51,780 nucleotides of DNA. Source: Dysgonamonadaceae bacterium (lineage in GTDB: Bacteria; Bacteroidota; Bacteroidia; Bacteroidales; Azobacteroidaceae). A program made the translations under genes and the position numbers. Position 1 is the first letter of the stretch, and every line of letters starts with the position of its first letter. Of this stretch, positions 41,672-49,929 are shown piece by piece. The stretch covers positions 1-51,780 of the forward strand of contig JAISUN010000130.1 of assembly GCA_031272085.1 (NCBI GenBank), in the 5' to 3' direction. The notes below the pieces were generated by a model that saw only the letters and a list, made by a program, of their open reading frames with translations, was not told the origin of the DNA and made no database searches.

Positions 41672-42653
41672 AATAGGCTCCTCCTTTCAGAAATAGATTT
41701 AAAAACAGTTTTGTTTGCGGTATTTTCCTGTATTTCAGGAATTTATAAAAGCAAATTGCCGACAAGTTTTTCAGAGTTTCGTCAAGCAGTTCGGGATGAT
41801 TGGCTTTCAGTTGTTCCAAAAAAATGTTTATCACAAGGTCGGCTGCACGCTGATTTTCGGAATTGAGTTCGTAGCGGAACGAGCGGTCGGTAAAGAGAGT
41901 AAATGTTTCCAACTGCGCCGAATCAAGCCTTATATTGTTGTTTTCCAAATATTTATGATGAACGCGTATCACTACTTCGGCACGGCTGTTCACAACTTTG
42001 TCGGCCACAGTAGTTTCGCTTTTCTCGTGCTTGCGGTAGCGCAGCAGGATTTCGGACAGGTTGGCGCCTTTTGTAACTTTCAGTAAATCAACCCAAAAAC
42101 TGTAATCTTCGGCCAAATAATAGCCTTCTGGATATTTCAATCCGTTTTCGTCCAATACCGATTTTCTGAAAATTACCGATGGCTGGTTGAATGGCGACTG
42201 AAAAAAGGTAAATGCGCGTATTGCCTTGTCAGTGAGGGCAAAATCGACGCGCTGGCTTTTCCCTGTGTTGTTGTCGAAAGATTCAACCGAACTGCCCAAA
42301 ACTCCGATTTCAGGATGTTTTTCCATATAATCGTACTGGATTTGCAGGCGGCGGGGCAGGGCAATATCGTCGGCGTCGATGCGGGCAATGTATTTCCCGC
42401 TGCTCATCGACAATCCGCGGTTCAGGCTGAAAATTACGCCCATATTTTTCTCGTTTTCTACGTAAATTATCCGCGGGTCGTTGTATCGCGCTACCACGGC
42501 GGCGGTGGAATCGGTGGAACAGTTGTTTACAATAATCAGTTCAAAATCGGTAAACGTTTGATTTAGAATTGATTCTATCGCTTCGCCAATAAAGCGTTCG
42601 CCATTGTAAACAGGGATAATGACCGATATTTTTATTTCGTTTTCAAGATTCAT
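41646..42653 (-). CDS. Family 2 glycosyltransferase
   Basis: This 335-residue GT-A enzyme begins ISVIIPVYNGERFIGEAIES and has IVNNCSTDSTAAVV and the metal-binding RIDADDIALP. It shares long similar segments with the GT2 at 38159-39187 (ILNQTFTDFEL and SGKYIAR-type motifs). It should add a sugar to the lipid-linked unit. It overlaps both neighbours, by 26 bases downstream and 11 bases upstream, so the operon is tightly coupled. Confidence 0.88.
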   Translation of the reverse strand: MNLENEIKISVIIPVYNGERFIGEAIESILNQTFTDFELIIVNNCSTDSTAAVVARYNDPRIIYVENEKNMGVIFSLNRGLSMSSGKYIARIDADDIALPRRLQIQYDYMEKHPEIGVLGSSVESFDNNTGKSQRVDFALTDKAIRAFTFFQSPFNQPSVIFRKSVLDENGLKYPEGYYLAEDYSFWVDLLKVTKGANLSEILLRYRKHEKSETTVADKVVNSRAEVVIRVHHKYLENNNIRLDSAQLETFTLFTDRSFRYELNSENQRAADLVINIFLEQLKANHPELLDETLKNLSAICFYKFLKYRKIPQTKLFLNLFLKGGAYYAGKLFGK

Positions 42654-43806
42654 ATTCTATATAATGTTTAAGCGTTTTCAGGTACTGTTCTTTCCCGAAA
42701 AGTTCTGTAATTAGTTTATAATCAGCAGGAACAAGTTTGTTTGAGCGAAAGTCGGAGTAGAGAACATCCAGTTTGGCCGCAATATTGTTGAGGTCGAAAG
42801 GATTGAAAAAATGTCCGGCATTGCAGATTTTTCCGATTTCAAGCACGCCGCCGTGGCCGGAAAGGAAAAGTCCAAGACCTGCTCCGGCAGCCTCGACAAT
42901 CGAAAGCGGTGCGTTTTCGTACCACAGCGAAGGCAGTACAAAAATATCGAACTCTGCAAGCGCTTGATACAGTTTATTTTGCGGAAGCCTTGGCCGGATA
43001 AATACTTTTTTATCAAGAGAGTTGCATTTTATCGCATTTTCGATTTTTTCTTTGTCTTCCCCCTCGCCGATAATGGTAAAAGTGAAGTTTATATTGCTGT
43101 TTTTCAGCGCGTTAATGAAATTAACCAACCCTTTTTCCTGCGACAACCTACCAAAATAAACCATCCGCATTGTATCGCCGGTTTTGGATTTTTTTTCGGA
43201 CAAAGCGGGCAGAGAACAGGGATTGTAAATTCGCTGCACGTCCATATTTGGGTAGAGCGAGCGGATTTGCGCGGCCAAAAATTCGCTTGGCGACAGCACA
43301 AGGTCGAAAACCTCCTGCGCCTTGCAGAGTTTGTAGGCCTTTATCCATTGGATTTTTTTTAGCAAACTGTGGGATATGCCTCTGAAATCAAGCCGTTTAG
43401 ATAAAATTTCCGACAAGGCGGGCGGATTGGTAAAATTCACCGTCTCCCCGTTTTTGAAGTAACTGTAACCGCGATTGGGGCAGACCAAGTGAAAATCGTG
43501 GGCGTAATAGATTATTTTGCATTTTTCGCACTGCTTGTATTTTTTCAGAACGCCGAGAATCGACGGCGAGAGCGCTCCGCAGTAGTTGTGGACAATGATT
43601 GCGTCGAAATGCCGGTTTTTCAGGAAATCTTCCAATTTTTTGCGAAATCGAAAAGAATAAATATATTCCAATGGCGAAATTTTCCAGTCGGATATATTCT
43701 TAAATGCGTAAAACACAGCGCTTTCCGCAAGGATTTCGGATTGATAGCGAAACACCGATTCGGCGCCTCCGCCCTCCCAGTAATCGTTAATCAAGAGAAC
43801 TGCCAT
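42643..43806 (-). CDS. Family 4 glycosyltransferase
   Basis: I start this 387-residue protein at 43806, where the ATG begins MAVLLINDYWEGGGAESVF, a GT-B N-terminal strand with its glycine loop. The longer frame (45 more residues) would run into the rfbF gene. The donor half has VYFGRLSQEKGLVNFINALK and a FVLPSLWYENAPLSIVEAAG retaining motif. It lies 19 bases after rfbF. The sugar donor and acceptor are unknown. Confidence 0.86.
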   Translation of the reverse strand: MAVLLINDYWEGGGAESVFRYQSEILAESAVFYAFKNISDWKISPLEYIYSFRFRKKLEDFLKNRHFDAIIVHNYCGALSPSILGVLKKYKQCEKCKIIYYAHDFHLVCPNRGYSYFKNGETVNFTNPPALSEILSKRLDFRGISHSLLKKIQWIKAYKLCKAQEVFDLVLSPSEFLAAQIRSLYPNMDVQRIYNPCSLPALSEKKSKTGDTMRMVYFGRLSQEKGLVNFINALKNSNINFTFTIIGEGEDKEKIENAIKCNSLDKKVFIRPRLPQNKLYQALAEFDIFVLPSLWYENAPLSIVEAAGAGLGLFLSGHGGVLEIGKICNAGHFFNPFDLNNIAAKLDVLYSDFRSNKLVPADYKLITELFGKEQYLKTLKHYIEYES

Positions 43807-43825
43807 AGCGGTAAAAGTTTGTCGG

Positions 43826-44602
43826 CTACCACGTTTTCCACGGTGCAGAGCCTGATTTCCACAATTCTTCAAGTTGATTTTTATCCCGTAGCGTATCCAT
43901 AGGTTTCCAGAAGCCGGTATGTTTGTATGCAAACAGTTCATTATCAGTTGCTAACGATTCGAGCGGACGGCGTTCCCAGACGGTTTCGTCGCCCTGATTC
44001 AGATATCGGAAAACTCCCGGTTCGCAGACGAAAAATCCGCCGTTAATCCAGGTTCCGTCTCCTTTCGGCTTTTCGACAAACGAGGTTATTTGGTCGCTTT
44101 CGGAGTTTATGGTCAGCGAACCGAAACGGCCTTCGGGCTGAACGGAAGTCATTGTGGCTAACCGTTTGTGCGACAGGTGAAAATCGAGCAGGGCATTAAG
44201 ATTGACGTCGCTCAAACCGTCGCCATAAGTTAGCATAAAGCGTTCATTTCCAATAAATTCCTCTGCACGTTTCAGCCGCCCGCCGGTTTGCGTTGCGAGG
44301 CCGGTATCGAGGACGGTAACTTGCCATGGTTCGGTATGCCGGCTCAAAATCCGGAACGAATTGTCCTGCAAATTGAACGTAACATCCGAATTTTGAATGA
44401 AATAGTTGAAAAAATATTCTTTTATGATTTCGCATCTGTAACCGCCCAGAACGACAAAATCGTTGAATCCGCAGCGGGAATAGAGTTTCATTATATGCCA
44501 GAGAATGGGGCGGCCGCCGATTCTGACCATCGGTTTTGGAACGGAAGACGTTTCTTCGCTCAATCGAGTTCCCATACCGCCTGCAAAAATTACAACTTTC
44601 AT
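43826..44602 (-). CDS. rfbF: Glucose-1-phosphate cytidylyltransferase
   Basis: This 258-residue enzyme makes CDP-glucose from CTP and glucose 1-phosphate. It has the family start VVIFAGGMGTRLSEETSSVP, then KPMVRIGGRPILWHIM, the YGDGLSDVNL metal segment and GTWINGGFFVCEPGVF. CDP-glucose usually feeds 3,6-dideoxyhexose synthesis (via RfbG and RfbH), but neither is visible here; they may lie outside the window. The end is close to the GT4 start, and the start overlaps the methyltransferase end by four bases. Confidence 0.93.
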   Translation of the reverse strand: MKVVIFAGGMGTRLSEETSSVPKPMVRIGGRPILWHIMKLYSRCGFNDFVVLGGYRCEIIKEYFFNYFIQNSDVTFNLQDNSFRILSRHTEPWQVTVLDTGLATQTGGRLKRAEEFIGNERFMLTYGDGLSDVNLNALLDFHLSHKRLATMTSVQPEGRFGSLTINSESDQITSFVEKPKGDGTWINGGFFVCEPGVFRYLNQGDETVWERRPLESLATDNELFAYKHTGFWKPMDTLRDKNQLEELWKSGSAPWKTW

Positions 44603-45339
44603 ATTTTCAGCCTTTTATCTGTTTTTTCTGCAACAAAAATCATATTCAAAAACCACGTTTTGTCGTTTGGCAGGATAAAATTTAAAATTATCACGAGCAA
44701 GGCCAGAGGCCCGGTAAAAATTATCATCAGCAAAGTGCGTAAAGCCTTGTTTTTCGGGAATATATTGTCGATTATGTAACTGATGAACGACTGGCTGACG
44801 GTTTCGAAATAGGTAGTCGATTTGTGCAATCTCATTATTGTGAAACCGTGTTTTTCCATTATTTTCCTGATTCCGTAACTTGTGTAACGGCCGAAGTCAT
44901 AAGGGATTTCGTGTTCATTGCCGGCAAAAGGTATTGTTACCAACATCCGGCCGTCGTCTTTCAAAACGCGGTTCAGTTCATCCAATATCTCGTCCAAATT
45001 AAAAAGATGTTCAAAGACTTCGGATGCAAATATGCAGTCAAATGATTGATTGTCAAATGGTAAGTGATGTCCGTCGTAGAAAACGTCGGCCGAAATATCC
45101 GACTGTTCGTGTCCGCTTACTTCAATGTCAACGCCGACATATTCTTCCACATCGAACAGGCTTCGGTAAGGTTTCCGTCCGCAGCCGAAGTCGAGCAATC
45201 GACCTTTCAGCAGCGGCGCTTCGAATTTCACGTATTTAAGCAAACCCTTGCGGGAAAAGTAATTAGGATTAATAAAAATCGAAACGAAGTTTACGAAAAA
45301 CTGCTGATGTTTATAAAATTTAACTAATGAATTCAACAT
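44599..45339 (-). CDS. SAM-dependent methyltransferase (class I)
   Basis: This 246-residue protein has the class I motif RLLDFGCGRKPYRSLF, the acidic VGVDIE loop, and FDCIFASEVFEHLFNLDEIL, as in UbiE/Methyltransf_11 enzymes. A C-terminal pair of hydrophobic stretches may attach it to the membrane. It probably methylates a sugar or a lipid-linked intermediate. It is the first gene of the leftward operon, with its own -7 box upstream. Confidence 0.85.
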   Translation of the reverse strand: MLNSLVKFYKHQQFFVNFVSIFINPNYFSRKGLLKYVKFEAPLLKGRLLDFGCGRKPYRSLFDVEEYVGVDIEVSGHEQSDISADVFYDGHHLPFDNQSFDCIFASEVFEHLFNLDEILDELNRVLKDDGRMLVTIPFAGNEHEIPYDFGRYTSYGIRKIMEKHGFTIMRLHKSTTYFETVSQSFISYIIDNIFPKNKALRTLLMIIFTGPLALLVIILNFILPNDKTWFLNMIFVAEKTDKRLKI

Positions 45340-45359
45340 ACCAATAAATTTTTATAGTG

Positions 45360-45367
45360 CAAAAGTA
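45360..45367 (-). promoter_or_regulatory. -7 box for the leftward glycosyltransferase operon
   Basis: On the minus strand this reads TACTTTTG, fitting TAnnTTTG, 20 bases before the methyltransferase ATG. It shares a 119-base divergent gap with the promoter of the MBOAT gene. Confidence 0.55.
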
Positions 45368-45399
45368 GGTTATTTTTTTTACATAAACAAAAATTTTAC

Positions 45400-45407
45400 T
45401 ATCTTTG
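45400..45407 (+). promoter_or_regulatory. -7 box for the rightward acyltransferase/glycosyltransferase operon
   Basis: TATCTTTG fits the consensus exactly, 51 bases before the MBOAT ATG at 45459. Confidence 0.65.
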
Positions 45408-45458
45408 CGCCTTGAATAGTAAATATGAATTGGAGTTATTGAATATAAACGAACCGGA

Positions 45459-46916
45459 ATGTTATTTAATTCTTTTGAATATCTCATTTTTTTCCCTCTC
45501 GTTTTTATCCTTTACTGGTCGATAAAACCGGAAAGGTACAGATTGCAGAATATTCTGCTGATTGCGGCAAGTTACGTATTTTATGCTTTCTGGGACTGGC
45601 GGTTTCTCTTTTTACTGATTTTTTCCACTTCACTCGACTATTTTACAGGGCTGAAAATTTTTGGAGCAGGCGGTAACAAGCGAAGGAAAAAAGCGTGGTT
45701 GCTTACAAGCATTATCATTAATCTTGGATTCCTTGGTTTTTTCAAATATTACAATTTTTTTGTAGAATCGTTTGCCGAACTTGTGCAAAACTTTGGTTTT
45801 CAGCCGAATATATGGACTTTGAAAATCCTGATTCCGGTCGGAATTTCGTTTTACACTTTTCACGGACTCTCTTATGTTCTCGATATTTACAACGGGAAAA
45901 TCGAGCCGACGCGCAATGTGGTTGATTATTCGCTGTTTGTGAGTTTTTTCCCGCTGTTAGTTGCAGGGCCTATCGAACGCGCTACGCACCTGTTGCCGCA
46001 GTTGAAACGTCCCCGGCAGTTTGAGTATCCGCGGGCGGTTGACGGTCTGAAACAGATGCTTTGGGGACTTTTCAAGAAGATAGTCATCGCCGATAATTGC
46101 GCCCCGATAGTCAATCAGATTTTCGATAACTACGACATAATGCCGGCCAACAGCCTTGTGCTTGGGGCAATACTTTTCTCGTTCCAGATTTACGGCGATT
46201 TTTCGGGATATTCCGATATTGCGCTCGGAAGCGCCCGCCTGTTGGGAATCGAACTGCTCCGAAACTTTTCGTATCCCTATTTTTCGCGCGATATTGCCGA
46301 ATTTTGGCGGCGCTGGCATATATCGCTCACGACTTGGTTCCGCGATTACATCTACATTCCGCTTGGCGGCAGCAGGGTTTCAAAGGCGAAAGTTATCCGC
46401 AACACATTCATTATCTTTCTTGTAAGCGGATTTTGGCACGGCGCAAACTGGACTTTTATCGTCTGGGGATTTCTCAATGCCGTTTATTTTCTTCCTTTGT
46501 TGCTGTCGAAAAACAACAGGAAAAACCTTGACATAGTAGCCCAAGGCCGCATTTTGCCGACATTTCGGGAGTTCTGGTCTATGTTGGCGACTTTTGCGCT
46601 TGCGGCTTTCGGATGGATAGTTTTCCGCGCCGAAAGCATCACTCACGCTTGGCATTACGTAAGGAAAATGTTTTCCGAATCGTGGCTGTCGCTGGATATT
46701 GGGCAGTATGAGGTCGGCCGCAGCGGAGTTCTGCTTGTAGTTTTGCTGATAATCGCTTTTCTTGTTGCCGAATGGTTTGGACGAGAACGGCCTTACGCTC
46801 TTGCGGGGCTGTTTCCGAAACACCGATGGCTGCGGTATGCGGTTTATTATGCGATAATTTTGGTTATTCTCATTTACGGTGGCGAAGGCCAGCAATTTAT
46901 CTATTTTCAATTTTAG
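45459..46916 (+). CDS. MBOAT-family O-acyltransferase (AlgI-like)
   Basis: This 485-residue membrane protein has about ten helices and MBOAT motifs: EFWRRWHISLTTWFRDYIYI and the catalytic histidine in SGFWHGANWTFIVWG. The N-terminal NSFEYLIFFPLVFILYW is typical of AlgI/DltB-type members. It likely passes acyl groups across the membrane to O-acylate the polysaccharide. The next gene, three bases on, is the probable partner, as in alginate-type pairs. Confidence 0.92.
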   Translation: MLFNSFEYLIFFPLVFILYWSIKPERYRLQNILLIAASYVFYAFWDWRFLFLLIFSTSLDYFTGLKIFGAGGNKRRKKAWLLTSIIINLGFLGFFKYYNFFVESFAELVQNFGFQPNIWTLKILIPVGISFYTFHGLSYVLDIYNGKIEPTRNVVDYSLFVSFFPLLVAGPIERATHLLPQLKRPRQFEYPRAVDGLKQMLWGLFKKIVIADNCAPIVNQIFDNYDIMPANSLVLGAILFSFQIYGDFSGYSDIALGSARLLGIELLRNFSYPYFSRDIAEFWRRWHISLTTWFRDYIYIPLGGSRVSKAKVIRNTFIIFLVSGFWHGANWTFIVWGFLNAVYFLPLLLSKNNRKNLDIVAQGRILPTFREFWSMLATFALAAFGWIVFRAESITHAWHYVRKMFSESWLSLDIGQYEVGRSGVLLVVLLIIAFLVAEWFGRERPYALAGLFPKHRWLRYAVYYAIILVILIYGGEGQQFIYFQF

Positions 46917-46919
46917 GAT

Positions 46920-47837
46920 ATGATGAAAAGACTTCTATATAAGGCGTTTGTATTTTCGATTCCGATTATTGCCATCGTTCTGTTTTTTGAATATTATATA
47001 AGGACAAGGCCGAGCGTGTACCGCTCCAAACGCGACAATCTGATTGAAAATGCCGATAGCGTGAGGATTTTGATTATGGGCAATTCTCACTCTACATACG
47101 GATTGAACCCTAATCTATTTTCGGAATACGCATATAATCTGGCGTTTGAAGCACAAAGCATTTATTTCGATAAAGCCTTGATAGATAAATATTTATCAAT
47201 TTTACCCAATCTGAAATATCTTATTTTGGAAATTGATTACGGCAATCTTTGCCAGAAAAGGAGCGAAAACAGGGACTTTTTCTACAAATATTACTTCGAT
47301 ATTTCGTACAAGGGGGAACATTTTGTGAAAGAATACCTTTTGCAGTCGGTTTTCGTCCATTCGTTTAAGGAAACTTGGTCGCTGTATTGGATTGATAACA
47401 AGAATGGTAAAGTAAATCCGGCCGATGCGAAAGGCTGGACTGCCCGTAGCACGCATCGCGAAGACGATGTTGTAGGATATGATAAAAACAGAATAGTAGC
47501 CGCTCGGTTTAACGAAAGTTTTAAGTCCTTTACCGGCAACGAAGAAGAACTTCTTTTGGTGGAACAGGCGATTGAAACGCTGAAAGCGAGAGGCGTTAAT
47601 CCGGTTTTGATAACTTGCCCGATTTATAAGTCGCTGCGTAGCCTGCTTGATAAGGATGTAACGCAAAAAGTGGCAGAAGAAGGCCGGTTTTTGGCGGAAA
47701 AGTTTGATATTCAATATCTTAATTTCTTTTCAGACGACAGTTTTGAAGCCGCAGATTATTTCGATTCCGACCACTTGAACGACAGCGGCGCAGCAAAACT
47801 GACTTTGAAAGTGGATTCATTAATAGAAAATAGATGA
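46920..47837 (+). CDS. SGNH-like membrane-anchored partner of the MBOAT protein
   Basis: This 305-residue protein has one N-terminal helix (residues 7-25), then a periplasmic domain with RILIMGNSHSTYGLNP (SGNH block I-like, with a Ser) and, near the end, YFDSDHLNDSG (the DxxH pair). The fold is probably SGNH hydrolase-like. MBOAT plus SGNH partners acetylate polysaccharides, the MBOAT donating the acyl group and the partner transferring it. The family is not one I can name closely. ATG 46920 or 46923 is the start; the next gene overlaps by four bases. Confidence 0.75.
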   Translation: MMKRLLYKAFVFSIPIIAIVLFFEYYIRTRPSVYRSKRDNLIENADSVRILIMGNSHSTYGLNPNLFSEYAYNLAFEAQSIYFDKALIDKYLSILPNLKYLILEIDYGNLCQKRSENRDFFYKYYFDISYKGEHFVKEYLLQSVFVHSFKETWSLYWIDNKNGKVNPADAKGWTARSTHREDDVVGYDKNRIVAARFNESFKSFTGNEEELLLVEQAIETLKARGVNPVLITCPIYKSLRSLLDKDVTQKVAEEGRFLAEKFDIQYLNFFSDDSFEAADYFDSDHLNDSGAAKLTLKVDSLIENR

Positions 47838-48817
47838 AAATGGAAAAATATATTGTTATTACCTCAATTTCGTACCCGACAGAAGCGGTGCGATTGTTTT
47901 CGGAATTATCCGATTATCAGTTGGTTGTAGTGGGCGACAAAAAAACTCCGGCCGACTGGACTTGTCCGAATACGGTATTTCTTGCCGCCGACAGTAAGGA
48001 AACAGCCGGATATGCTCTTGCGTCAAGACTGCCTTACAATCACTATTGCAGGAAAATGCTCGGCTATCTCTACGCTATTTCGCAGGGTGCGGAATTTATT
48101 GTCGATACCGACGACGACAATTTGCCGATGGAAAACTGGACTTTCCCCGAATTTGAGGGCAGTTTTCTGCAAACGCCCGAAGGCGAGGGCTTTATAAATG
48201 TTTATAACTATTTTACAGAGCAAAATATCTGGCCGCGCGGACTGCCGCTATCGCTCATCAACATACGGAACCGTTTCGACGATTTGGCTGTAAAGCCCGC
48301 TAAAACAGGAGTTTGGCAAGGACTGGCCGACGAAGACCCCGACGTTGACGCCGTTTATCGCCTTGTTTTCGACAAGCCCTGCAATTTCGACAGCAAGCCG
48401 CCAATCGTTCTTGGCAAGGGAACCGTTTGTCCGTTCAACACACAAAATACGATCATTCGGAAAGAACTTTTTCCGCTGATGTATTTGCCGTCGTATGTAA
48501 CTTTCAGATTCACAGATATTTTGCGCGGATTGGTCGCTCAACCGATTATGTGGCTTTACGGGTACTCGCTTGGATTTACCGAGGCGACCGTGATTCAAAA
48601 ACGCAATCCTCACGATTATTTCAAGGATTTTGTTTCGGAAATACCGATGTATCAGCAGGTTGAAAAGGTTGTTGCCGCTGTGGATGGAGTTATCGGCGAA
48701 AGGCGTTCGATTTCCGACAATCTGTTCGAGGCTTACCGTGCGCTTCTTGCCATCGGAATTGTGGAAGAACGCGAGTTGGAAACTCTGGAAGCGTGGCTAA
48801 AAGACGTAAATAAATGA
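47834..48817 (+). CDS. STELLO/DUF288-like glycosyltransferase
   Basis: This 327-residue protein starts VITSISYPTEAVRLFSEL and has LVVVGDKKTPADW and a metal-binding FIVDTDDDNLPM (D-x-D-D-D). These are the marks of the STELLO (DUF288) family, known from plants and animals and seen in a few bacterial surface loci. It lacks membrane helices. The donor and acceptor are unknown. It overlaps both neighbours by four bases (ATGA), so it is part of the operon rather than a stray gene. Confidence 0.75.
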   Translation: MKMEKYIVITSISYPTEAVRLFSELSDYQLVVVGDKKTPADWTCPNTVFLAADSKETAGYALASRLPYNHYCRKMLGYLYAISQGAEFIVDTDDDNLPMENWTFPEFEGSFLQTPEGEGFINVYNYFTEQNIWPRGLPLSLINIRNRFDDLAVKPAKTGVWQGLADEDPDVDAVYRLVFDKPCNFDSKPPIVLGKGTVCPFNTQNTIIRKELFPLMYLPSYVTFRFTDILRGLVAQPIMWLYGYSLGFTEATVIQKRNPHDYFKDFVSEIPMYQQVEKVVAAVDGVIGERRSISDNLFEAYRALLAIGIVEERELETLEAWLKDVNK

Positions 48818-49929
48818 AGAAAATCCTCCATATTTCCAACTATTATCCGCCGCATATTGGCGGGATTGAGGACGTTTGCCACAGTATCGTAGCCGGAATG
48901 TCGGGTTACGAACACTGTGTTATTTGCTTCAACGACAAGCCGTTTACCGAACGCGGACTGTACGAAGGCGTTGAGGTTGTCCGTTGCGGAGTGTGGAAAA
49001 AACTGTTCAGCCAGTCGATTTCGTTCTCATTTTTTCGGGAATTGAGGAATATTTTGCGGGATTTCAAGCCCGATATTGTGCATTTTCATACGCCTAATCC
49101 TTTGAGCAGCGTTTATTTACTTGCTTTGCTGCCGAAAAATGCGAAACTTATAGTGCATTGGCATTCCGACATTGTTGCGCAGGGATTGCTGCACTTTTTC
49201 TACGCTCCGTTTGAGGCCTGTTTGCTGAACAGAGCGGATAAAATCCTGATTACAAGCCCGACCTATTTGTCAGGTTCCAAGCCGCTGAGAAAATATCATT
49301 CCAAGATTACGGTGATTCCGAATACGGTTGATGCGAAAAAACTTGATAAACGCCCCGAAGACGCGCAAAATATATCGAAAATAAAGGAATTGTGCGGAAA
49401 TCGGAAAATTGTTTTTACCTTTGGGCGGCACGTTCCTTACAAGGGATTGCAGTATTTGGTCGATTCGCTGGGGGCGCTTTCAAAAGATGCGGTTGTTGTG
49501 ATTGCGGGCGTTGGTGCGCTTACCGGCAAGTTGAAGGCGGGTTCTTCCATCTATCCGGTTTTGTTTCCCGGCCGTTTGAGCGAAGAAGATTTGCGGGCTT
49601 GGCTTTATGCTGCCGATGTGTTTGCGTTTCCGTCCGTTACCCGCAACGAAGCATTCGGAATTGCGCTTGCCGAGGCGATGTATTGCGGTTTGCCGGCTGT
49701 AACTTTCACTATTCCGGATTCCGGCGTAAACTGGGTTTGCATCGACGGCGAAGACTGCATAGAATCCGAAAACGGCAACTCTTCGGCCTTGGCGGCGGCG
49801 ATTAACCGCTTGCTTGACGACGACGAACTGCGGTTGCGGCTGGGAAAAAACGCTTCGGAGCGGGTTAGGCAAAATTTTGTAATAGAATCAATTACAGGCG
49901 AATTGAGGAAGATTTACGATAATATCTGA
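48814..49929 (+). CDS. Family 4 glycosyltransferase
   Basis: This 371-residue GT-B enzyme begins ILHISNYYPPHIGGIEDVCH, with the acceptor glycine loop. It has VFTFGRHVPYKGLQYLVDSL and VFAFPSVTRNEAFGIALAEA, the retaining E-x7-E pair. It adds a sugar to the repeat unit. The start overlaps the STELLO-like gene by four bases; its stop overlaps the next start by one base. Confidence 0.9.
   Translation: MKKILHISNYYPPHIGGIEDVCHSIVAGMSGYEHCVICFNDKPFTERGLYEGVEVVRCGVWKKLFSQSISFSFFRELRNILRDFKPDIVHFHTPNPLSSVYLLALLPKNAKLIVHWHSDIVAQGLLHFFYAPFEACLLNRADKILITSPTYLSGSKPLRKYHSKITVIPNTVDAKKLDKRPEDAQNISKIKELCGNRKIVFTFGRHVPYKGLQYLVDSLGALSKDAVVVIAGVGALTGKLKAGSSIYPVLFPGRLSEEDLRAWLYAADVFAFPSVTRNEAFGIALAEAMYCGLPAVTFTIPDSGVNWVCIDGEDCIESENGNSSALAAAINRLLDDDELRLRLGKNASERVRQNFVIESITGELRKIYDNI

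Noticed and set aside
43807-43941. N-terminal extension of the GT4 gene at 42643
   Set aside because: It would overlap rfbF by more than 100 bases and precede the normal GT-B start; the ATG at 43806 fits the fold and leaves a 19-base gap.
43826-44602. rfbF as part of the inositol-lipid pathway (cytidylyl transfer to inositol phosphate)
   Set aside because: Its motifs match glucose-1-phosphate cytidylyltransferase closely, and it sits in a glycosyltransferase operon about 16 kb from MIPS.
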